From a virus: a stretch of 29,114 nucleotides of DNA. The translations under genes were made by a program, and so were the position numbers. The stretch lies in IMG/VR virus record IMGVR_UViG_3300030104_004495, positions 1-29,114 of that record, one strand, 5' to 3'. The notes under the pieces were generated by a model, which worked only from the letters and a program-made list of their open reading frames with translations, was not told the origin of the DNA and ran no database searches. This document shows positions 23,637 to 29,114 of this stretch, piece by piece. Each line of letters begins with the position of its first letter. Within the stretch, counting starts at the first letter, position 1.

Positions 23637-24269
23637 ATGAATACAGAAATCGTAGAGTTAATTATTGACGAGGAGGAGATCGAGTTCGGAGTAGACGCTA
23701 TCAGCTTAGTAGGCGAGCCAGCGATACAAGAGAACTTTCTTGCTTTTCAAAATGATAAGAAAAACAATTACACTTTTGCTGTTGCTGATAGGGATCGTAG
23801 GATCTTGATCGGCCCAGCTTTAATACCGAACAAACAAATCTATCGTTATGATCGAAAAAGTGGTAAAGAGTATTATGTATGGTTTTCAAAGGAAACTGTT
23901 AGGCAAGCTTCACAGCTTTTTCTAATGAGAGATAAACACCATAATCATACCCTTGAGCACAAGGAGGAGATCTCAAACCTTTCAGTAGTTGAAAGCTGGA
24001 TCAAAGATAGTCCGATCGATAAAAGCGAGGCCTTTGGTTTCAAAGTTCCAGTAGGAACATGGCTTGTTGCGATCAAAGTAAATGACGAAAAGATTTGGAA
24101 AGAGCAAGTAAAAGAGGGTAAGGTAAAAGGGTTTTCAATCGAAGGTTTTTTCACTAATAAAATGGAATACCGAAAGAAAAAGAAAAAGAAAAAGAGAGGT
24201 AAGATCACAAGAAAATACTCGGAGCAAGAGCTTTGTGAGGAGATCAAAAAGATCATACGAGAAAAATAA
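23637..24269 (+). CDS. XkdF-like prohead protease
   Basis: A 210-residue protein. RRILIGPALIPNKQIYRYD (55-72), EYYVWFSKETVRQASQLFL, HTLEHKEE with candidate catalytic H108, SVVESWIKDS, and VKGFSIEGFF with candidate nucleophile S167 match the XkdF/S78-type prohead protease family. It trims scaffold and capsid during maturation. The C-terminus has an unusual Lys run (RKKKKKKKRG) and the charged helix SEQELCEEIKKIIREK. In most phages this gene is next to the portal and capsid; here the capsid follows, but only after a 241-base gap with element B. Confidence 0.8.
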   Translation: MNTEIVELIIDEEEIEFGVDAISLVGEPAIQENFLAFQNDKKNNYTFAVADRDRRILIGPALIPNKQIYRYDRKSGKEYYVWFSKETVRQASQLFLMRDKHHNHTLEHKEEISNLSVVESWIKDSPIDKSEAFGFKVPVGTWLVAIKVNDEKIWKEQVKEGKVKGFSIEGFFTNKMEYRKKKKKKKRGKITRKYSEQELCEEIKKIIREK

Positions 24270-24293
24270 ATCGTTGAAAGTTTGGTTATTTGT

Positions 24294-24407
24294 AAAACCT
24301 TTTTGAGGCCATTTTAACAAGTTCTAAGAGGTTTTGGTATACTTTTGGATAAGATATATCAACCTACCTACGAACGACTAAACGCCTGACAGACAATGTA
24401 TTATAAG
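24294..24407 (+). ncRNA. Inverted element copy B, candidate structured RNA or DNA site
   Basis: Homologous to the complement of 12951-13063. AAAACCTTT (24294-24302) pairs with AGAGGTTTT (24327-24335) over 9 bp with one U-G wobble; the loop is 24 bases. Downstream conserved blocks are CTTTTGG, ATCAAC, GAAC, CCTGA, CAATGT and TTAxAAG. GGGT/ATCC then a T6 run (24424-24429) follow and may end an RNA. It also contains TATACTTTTG, a possible -7 box, so a promoter role for the capsid block is the alternative. The remaining bases to 24510 are AT-rich with no gene. Confidence 0.5.
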
Positions 24408-24456
24408 TGGGTATTTTAGATCCTTTTTTGAGCAAAAGGGAACGAGTGAATAAAAG

Positions 24457-24470
24457 TTATACTATATATA
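24457..24470 (+). promoter_or_regulatory. Late regulatory motif, degenerate copy upstream of the capsid block
   Basis: TTATACTATATATA, sharing TATACTATA with the two perfect copies at 12522 and 14647, 41 bases before the scaffold-like gene. Weak on its own; supported only by the same position before a structural gene block. Confidence 0.35.
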
Positions 24471-24510
24471 TAGAAAGTAAAATCTAATTTTAACAAAAAA
24501 ATTTTATCAA

Positions 24511-25047
24511 ATGAGTAAAAGTAAATTATCAAAAATCAAGGCACTACTTGGAATGCACGAGGACATTACTCTTGCAGCTGAGGCTGTGCTTAAAGACGGA
24601 ACAATGATCGGCACAGACGCTGAGGAATGGGCTGTCGGAGTATTAGCTTATGTAGTCGCTGAGACTGGCGAGAAAATGCCTTTACCAACTGGCGAGTTCG
24701 AACTTGAAGACGGACGAGTTTTAGTTATTGAAGACGGAACAATTACTGAGATCCGAGAGGCTGAAGTAGTTGAGGAGGAAGTAGTTGAGGAAGTAACTGA
24801 GGAGGTTGAAGCTGGAGTATCTAAAAAGGAGCTAATCGCTGTATTGGAGCAAATGAACAAGGACTTTGACGCTAAGCTTGAAGCTTTAGGAAAAGAGATC
24901 AAAAAAGATCTTACAAAGTTTTCAGCTTCAAAGCCGATAACTAAAATGTCTAATCGACCACAAAGAGTTATCGTTCAAAAAGATATTAAAGAAATGAATA
25001 CAGCTGAGAGAGCTCTTTCAATTTTTAATAATTCAATCAATAACTAA
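24511..25047 (+). CDS. Scaffold-like head assembly protein
   Basis: A 178-residue acidic protein between protease and major capsid, the usual place for a scaffold. It has a small beta domain (DITLAAEAVLKDGTMIGTDA; EFELEDGRVLVIEDGTITEI), a run of Glu/Val (VVEEEVVEEVTEEVEA), a coiled coil (KKELIAVLEQMNKDFDAKLE, EALGKEIKKD) and a basic tail, a layout typical of phage scaffolds that are cut by the prohead protease. The A-rich leader gives no Shine-Dalgarno site. Confidence 0.65.
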   Translation: MSKSKLSKIKALLGMHEDITLAAEAVLKDGTMIGTDAEEWAVGVLAYVVAETGEKMPLPTGEFELEDGRVLVIEDGTITEIREAEVVEEEVVEEVTEEVEAGVSKKELIAVLEQMNKDFDAKLEALGKEIKKDLTKFSASKPITKMSNRPQRVIVQKDIKEMNTAERALSIFNNSINN

Positions 25048-25066
25048 AATTAAAAAAAAAAAGAAA

Positions 25067-26023
25067 ATGAGAAAAAAATATAATTTAGCTGCTCAACCTT
25101 CTATAACTACTACTTATAGTGGAGAGTTAGCACAAGCGTATATCTCAGCTGCTTTACTTAGTGGTAAAACATTAAGCGAGGGATTGATTGAGATTAAAGA
25201 AAATGTAAAATACAAAGGCGTTTTGAAAACAGTTGCAACAGCTGACTTAATTCAAAAAGCTGATTGTGATTTCAAAAAAGGAGGAGAGGTAAATCTTAAT
25301 GAGAGAGTTATCGTTCCTGAGAATTTAATGGTAAACCTTGAGCTTTGTAAGCAACCATTTAGACAAGATTGGGAGGCTTTACAAACTGGATCATACAGAG
25401 TTGACGCTCAGATCCCACCAAACTTTGAAAGCTGGTTACTATTACATGTTGCTGGAAAGATCGCAGAAAATACTGAGTTAAATATCTGGCAAGGTGACAA
25501 AACTGGAGCTGGAACTTATCAAAGTTTTGACGGACTTTACACTATTTCTCAGGGAGCTGGTTTTGTTCCAGCTGCTCAGAATATAGCTGACGCTACTGAC
25601 AATCCACTTGATGTAGCTGATGTTATTAAGTGTTTAGAGAAAGTAAAAGCTGCTTTACCAGCTCAGCTATTGTTCCACCCTGATCTAAGGTTATATGTAT
25701 CTCCAGGGATCGCTTCAGCTTACATACATGCTTTAGGAGCGAACAACTATCAATATCAAGCGTTCGTAGGTGTTAAGCCTTTGAACTACGATGGTATTCA
25801 AATGGAGATCGCTAACGGAATGGAGGCTAAGTCAATGATGTGCACTTTGAAAACTAACTTGTTCTTTGGGACAAATTTAGTCGATGATATGAATGAGGCG
25901 AAAGTTTTAGACATGGCTAACCTTGACGGATCAGACAATGTGAGAGTAATTTACAGATTTACTGGAGGTTGTCAAATAGCGATCGGAGACGATGTTGTTG
26001 CTTATAAATCAACAGCTTCATAA
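25067..26023 (+). CDS. Major capsid protein
   Basis: A 318-residue protein, right size for an HK97-fold capsid subunit without a long delta domain. It begins MRKKYNLAAQPSITTTYSG and has the beta-rich core and a helix DVADVIKCLEKVKAALPAQL reminiscent of the HK97 spine region, then LFHPDLRLYVSPGIASAYIH, NLFFGTNLVDDMNEAKVLDM and IYRFTGGCQIAIGDDVVAYK, the usual late strands of Bacteroidota phage capsid proteins. Position (protease, scaffold, this gene, tail tube) fits. Its leader is a poly-A run. Confidence 0.75.
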   Translation: MRKKYNLAAQPSITTTYSGELAQAYISAALLSGKTLSEGLIEIKENVKYKGVLKTVATADLIQKADCDFKKGGEVNLNERVIVPENLMVNLELCKQPFRQDWEALQTGSYRVDAQIPPNFESWLLLHVAGKIAENTELNIWQGDKTGAGTYQSFDGLYTISQGAGFVPAAQNIADATDNPLDVADVIKCLEKVKAALPAQLLFHPDLRLYVSPGIASAYIHALGANNYQYQAFVGVKPLNYDGIQMEIANGMEAKSMMCTLKTNLFFGTNLVDDMNEAKVLDMANLDGSDNVRVIYRFTGGCQIAIGDDVVAYKSTAS

Positions 26024-26052
26024 ATAATTGTTTAACTTAAAAATATAAGATC

Positions 26053-26595
26053 ATGGCGTGTACACTTTCAGCTGGTAGGCTATTAAAATGTAAGGATAAA
26101 ATTGGAGGAATTAAAACAATCTTTTTAGGCTTGCATGAAGATTTTACTACTGGTATAACTACTGGAGGAACAAATGGAGAGATCTCTGTTTTACCAACAG
26201 CTACTATTTATCGCTATGAGTTAAGCAAAGGTGTCGGAGATTTTATCGAAACAATAACAGCAAGTATCGAGAATGGAACAGTTTTCTGGAATCAAGTAGT
26301 CAATGTTTCACTATTTGAAATTGACGCAGCTACAAGAGCTGAGCTCGAAAATGTTTGTAGATCAAGGCTGGCTGTATTTGTTTTAGATAACAACGACAAT
26401 ATATTTATGATTGGTAGGTTTGATTCGGCTGAGCTTTCAGCTGGAACAACTGTTACTGGTAAGGCCAAGGGAGACATGAATGGTTACACTTTAACTTTCA
26501 CAGCTGATGAAAAAGAGCCAGCAAGATTATGCGACGCTTTCACAGCTACTCCTTTTGATAACTTTGCAACGATAACAGTTTCTCCTACTTATTAA
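26053..26595 (+). CDS. Major tail tube protein candidate
   Basis: A 180-residue beta-rich protein directly after the major capsid gene. Strands such as ATIYRYELSKGVGDFIETIT, ASIENGTVFWNQVVNVSLFE and DMNGYTLTFTADEKEPARLC fit a tail-tube fold, and the last residues (FATITVSPTY) end in a beta strand. A capsid-decoration role is a second possibility. A strong terminator follows 48 bases after the stop. Confidence 0.55.
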   Translation: MACTLSAGRLLKCKDKIGGIKTIFLGLHEDFTTGITTGGTNGEISVLPTATIYRYELSKGVGDFIETITASIENGTVFWNQVVNVSLFEIDAATRAELENVCRSRLAVFVLDNNDNIFMIGRFDSAELSAGTTVTGKAKGDMNGYTLTFTADEKEPARLCDAFTATPFDNFATITVSPTY

Positions 26596-26642
26596 GATAA
26601 GTTTAACTTGTAGTATTTGTTTAGTAATAAATTGTAAGAAAG

Positions 26643-26678
26643 GGAGCTCCGATCAATAGATCAGACGCTCCTTTTTTT
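26643..26678 (+). terminator. Rho-independent terminator after the capsid/tail-tube genes
   Basis: GGAGC (26643-26647) plus GATC (26651-26654) pair with GATC (26659-26662) and GCTCC (26667-26671), with a 4-base loop (AATA) and a small bulge, followed directly by T7 (26672-26678). It probably reduces transcription of the portal block relative to capsid. Confidence 0.8.
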
Positions 26679-26697
26679 ACTTAAAAAAAATAATAAA

Positions 26698-26841
26698 ATG
26701 TTAAAAGCAATAGTAAAATCAGTATGGATCAGAAACAAAGAGGTAGTTCTTGACGGACTTTCTCAGGCTCAGCTTAAGATTGTAAAAAAACATGCTCCTG
26801 ACGCAGTTAGAAAGGTTGAGAGCAAGTCAAAAGCCGAGTAG
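26698..26841 (+). CDS. Small head-region protein, 47 residues
   Basis: Starts 20 bases past the terminator T run behind a TTAAAAAAAATAATAAA leader and ends 2 bases before the next ATG. The basic product begins MLKAIVKSVWIRNKEVVLDG and ends ESKSKAE. A short beta hairpin and one helix (LSQAQLKIVKKHAPDA) are likely. No family recognised. The close spacing to the next gene supports translation. Confidence 0.55.
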   Translation: MLKAIVKSVWIRNKEVVLDGLSQAQLKIVKKHAPDAVRKVESKSKAE

Positions 26842-26843
26842 AT

Positions 26844-27287
26844 ATGATCCAGCTCAAACCTAACTCAAACGCTCCTCAGCTTATTGATATGACTTTGTGG
26901 GAAAGGCTGAGAAATTCTCTCGCTCCACTAAAATTTATACACTTAGAGCTAACTTCTGAAATTAGTCAGGAAAAACACTCTACTACTTTGGAGTTTTTGC
27001 CTCAGGTTGGAGAAATTGCTTCAAGATCAATCAGGCTTCAAGTTTTTGCAACGGACGGATCGATACCAGCTCAAGCTGGAGGCCTAAATCTACCAGTAGG
27101 TGGATATTTTTCGTATCTTTGCTGGGGCACTAATGTAGAGGATCCGAGAAAGTTCGATCCGAATGATTCCAAACAAGGTAATCTTTTTTTAGAAAGAGGC
27201 TTGTGTTTGGTAGGGGAGGCTCAAGAGTTTTATACTACGGATCCAGCGATAACTGATACCCCAACAACTATAACTTACAATGGATAA
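26844..27287 (+). CDS. Hypothetical head-region protein
   Basis: A 147-residue beta-rich protein (FIHLELTSEISQEKHSTTLE; SIRLQVFATDGSIPAQAG; LPVGGYFSYLCWGTNVEDP) between the capsid block and the portal. The C-terminus ITDTPTTITYNG overlaps the portal ATG by 8 bases (AATGGATAA). Perhaps a head decoration or completion protein; no family recognised. Confidence 0.6.
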   Translation: MIQLKPNSNAPQLIDMTLWERLRNSLAPLKFIHLELTSEISQEKHSTTLEFLPQVGEIASRSIRLQVFATDGSIPAQAGGLNLPVGGYFSYLCWGTNVEDPRKFDPNDSKQGNLFLERGLCLVGEAQEFYTTDPAITDTPTTITYNG

Positions 27288-29114
27288 AAAAAATAGTAAA
27301 AAATATAACAAAAGGATCCCAAGGCAAACAGCTGTCGAATCTCTAAATCTTAGTGGGTATGTAGATCATGACTTTTCTGAATATGCCTCGAAAGGAGGGT
27401 GGATCAATTACGGAGACGATAATCTTTACCCTGACTATTTAATTGGCTTGTATCGAAATTCAGCGATCCACTCAGCTTTAGTAAATGGTATCAGCGATAT
27501 GATTTACGGAGAGGGCCTTTCGGCTACTGATAAGGATCAGAAACCTGATCAATGGATCAGGCTCAAGAGTTTCCTGGAAAGCTTTGACGAGGACGAAATA
27601 AAAAAATGTATCCGAGATCTTAAAGTATTCAATGGTTTTTACTTAAACATGGTTTGGAGCGTTGATCGATCTACTTTTACTGAGATCTACCATGTTCCTT
27701 TTCAAGATATTAGATGTGGAGAAAAAGACGAGGAGGGAAAAGTAGAAACTTATTTCTATTCTAAGGATTGGGCCAACTATCGAAAAAAAGAAAACGCTCC
27801 GATCGAAGTTCCAGCCTTTGATCCTGAAAATAAAATGTTATACCCTACTCAATTATTGTGCGTAAAAGGATATTCAGTAGGAGATCAGTATTACCCTAAG
27901 CCTGATTACTTAGGAGCTGTAAATTACATTGAGCTTGACAAAGAGATAGCGATCTACCACCTCAACAATATCAAGAACGGACTTGCTCCGAGTTTCCTGA
28001 TCAACTTTAACAATGGAGTTCCAGGGATCGAAAAAAGACAAGATATTAAAAATACAATAAAGAAAGAACTATCAGGATCCACTAACGCTGGAAAGTTTGT
28101 TCTTACTTTTTCAGACGGAAAAGATCGCTCTCCTGATATGCAACCGTTCCCTCTTTCTGACGCTGATAAACAATACCAATTTTTATCAACTGAAGTCACT
28201 CAAAAGATCATGATCGGACACAGAGTTACCTCACCTATGCTCTTTGGTATCAAAGATAATACTGGGTTAGGTAATAATGCTGACGAGCTGAGAACAGCCT
28301 TTGAGCTTTTTGAGGCAACTGTTATACAGCCTTTTCAGCTGATCGTATTAAAAGCCATGAACAAGATCTTGGCTGAGGTAGGGATCAATCTTGATCTTTA
28401 TTTTGAAAGCATGAAGCCGATTTCTATAATCTCAGCTGAGCAACCTGAATACGAGGAGGAGGAGATCACAAGCCAGGAAAATCTTAGCTCTCACGAAAAT
28501 TGTTGTGGAGCCAAAGAACTTACTGGAGGATCTTGCTGTGGATCTAAATTTTCAAAAGATAAAAAAGAGGTAGATCACAAAGATCATAAATACATACCTA
28601 ATAAAGAGGAGGAGGAGAAAGCTCTTGAATATATCAAAGAGCTCGGAGAGGATCAGGATAAGTTTGAGGAGGATTGGGTTTTGATAGACGAGGAGGATAT
28701 AAAAGAGGAGCCGAAACCTGATCAAGCTTATACTCGAAACTATGCGTTTGCGATCGAATCAGATCCTGACGCTCGCTCTTATATGGATAGTGGCTTTTAT
28801 CGTATTAGATATAAGTATGTAGGGCCTCAGCCTATCGCTACAAGCCGAAAGTTTTGTATCGAAATGATCACAACTAATAGGTTGAGAATATATCGTAAAG
28901 AGGATATTACTAAAATGACTAATACCGTTACTAATAAAGAGTTTGGTAGGTATAGTATCTTTTTATGGAAAGGATCTTACAACTGCAGACATAAGTGGAA
29001 AAGGCTTACTTATTTTCTAAGGAGAGTGCCGAGAGGAAAAACAATTACTATAAATGGAAAAGCTTACAAAGGTGGCCAGTTTTTACCAGCTAATGAGATG
29101 AAACATTTTAAGGT
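27280..29114 (+). CDS. Portal protein with Cys/His-rich C-terminal extension (continues at the left end)
   Basis: An open frame runs from ATG 27280 to the window end and continues at bases 1-227, giving 642 residues in the circular genome. The portal core is about residues 1-390: WINYGDDNLYPDYL, NGISDMIYGEGL, HRVTSPMLFGIKDNTGLG and ADELRTAFELFEATVIQPFQ are typical of SPP1/HK97-like portals of Bacteroidota phages. Beyond ~400 the protein is unusual: two Cys pairs (NCCGAK and SCCGSK), an acidic linker, then a compact domain (SYMDSGFYRIRYKYVG, SRKFCIEMITTNRLRIY) with the Cys/His group CRHKWKR. This looks like a head-morphogenesis domain fused to the portal. Confidence 0.85.
   Translation, partial: MDKKNSKKYNKRIPRQTAVESLNLSGYVDHDFSEYASKGGWINYGDDNLYPDYLIGLYRNSAIHSALVNGISDMIYGEGLSATDKDQKPDQWIRLKSFLESFDEDEIKKCIRDLKVFNGFYLNMVWSVDRSTFTEIYHVPFQDIRCGEKDEEGKVETYFYSKDWANYRKKENAPIEVPAFDPENKMLYPTQLLCVKGYSVGDQYYPKPDYLGAVNYIELDKEIAIYHLNNIKNGLAPSFLINFNNGVPGIEKRQDIKNTIKKELSGSTNAGKFVLTFSDGKDRSPDMQPFPLSDADKQYQFLSTEVTQKIMIGHRVTSPMLFGIKDNTGLGNNADELRTAFELFEATVIQPFQLIVLKAMNKILAEVGINLDLYFESMKPISIISAEQPEYEEEEITSQENLSSHENCCGAKELTGGSCCGSKFSKDKKEVDHKDHKYIPNKEEEEKALEYIKELGEDQDKFEEDWVLIDEEDIKEEPKPDQAYTRNYAFAIESDPDARSYMDSGFYRIRYKYVGPQPIATSRKFCIEMITTNRLRIYRKEDITKMTNTVTNKEFGRYSIFLWKGSYNCRHKWKRLTYFLRRVPRGKTITINGKAYKGGQFLPANEMKHFK
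28982..29114 (+). repeat. Terminal direct repeat, right copy
   Basis: Same 133 bases as 1-133 with A for G at 29037. It sits inside the portal gene, so the window was cut at an arbitrary point of a circular map or contains a redundant end. Confidence 0.95.

Noticed and set aside
24421-24441. CCTTTT...AAAAGG hairpin as a terminator
   Set aside because: The stem is AT-rich and not followed by a T tract; the T run lies in its 5' arm.
435-28199. Many minus-strand open frames of 60-115 codons
   Set aside because: All lie opposite stronger plus-strand genes, have low-complexity or Ser/Leu/Phe-rich translations typical of antisense frames and no family motifs.

Overview
The window looks like the complete genome of a virulent, long-tailed (siphovirus-type) phage of a Bacteroidota host, probably a flavobacterium-like group. 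Evidence for the host: the sequence is AT-rich, start codons lack Shine-Dalgarno sites and sit behind A/T-rich leaders, two upstream regions carry the Bacteroidota TTG / TAnnTTTG promoter architecture, and the gene set (PBSX-type TerL, XkdF-like protease, ParB-methyltransferase fusion) matches that phage group. Bases 1-133 recur at 28982-29114 with one synonymous mismatch. The portal gene runs off the right end and its last 75 codons are at the left end, so the molecule is circular, circularly permuted or terminally redundant, with a unit length of 28,981 bp. All credible genes are on the plus strand. I saw no integrase, repressor cassette, tRNA or rRNA.

Layout. 1-748: portal C-terminus and a head-tail connector candidate. 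750-2074: lysis block (small membrane proteins around a zinc amidase endolysin). 2075-2232: hairpin plus promoter. 2233-7565: early/replication operon. It starts with seven small unrecognised genes, then an SSB-like protein with an acidic CPF tail, small DNA-binding candidates, a DnaD/O-type replication initiator, a possible helicase-loader partner and a 26-residue zinc-ribbon miniprotein; a hairpin at 7574-7618 closes the operon. 7680-12514: a sigma-like regulator with its own near-leaderless promoter, a Cys-rich protein and a four-gene enzyme cassette: ParB-DNA methyltransferase, transglutaminase-like Cys-His-Asp protein, GNAT-like plus AspH-type 2-oxoglutarate oxygenase, and a TrpB-fold PLP enzyme. 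12547-14622: TerS, VRR-NUC nuclease, TerL. 14660-23606: tail genes, including a T9 slippery tail chaperone, a large collagen-like tip/adhesin protein and the tape measure. 23637-27287: protease, scaffold-like protein, major capsid, tail-tube candidate and small head genes, then the portal.

Points of most interest. (1) The enzyme cassette looks like a DNA hypermodification pathway of unknown chemistry. (2) The coding sequence is strongly biased toward GATC, and also AGCT, through context-dependent synonymous codon choice; this may be linked to that methyltransferase. (3) Two inverted, diverged copies of a ~113-nt non-coding element lie in the only two sizeable gaps of the late region and keep a helix by G-U wobble in one orientation only, so they may be an undescribed structured RNA or recombination/packaging site. 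(4) A -1 frameshift extends the tail chaperone. (5) The late modules are in an unusual order, with the terminase separated from the portal by the whole tail block and the tape measure after the tail-tip gene. All counts and alignments were done by eye.
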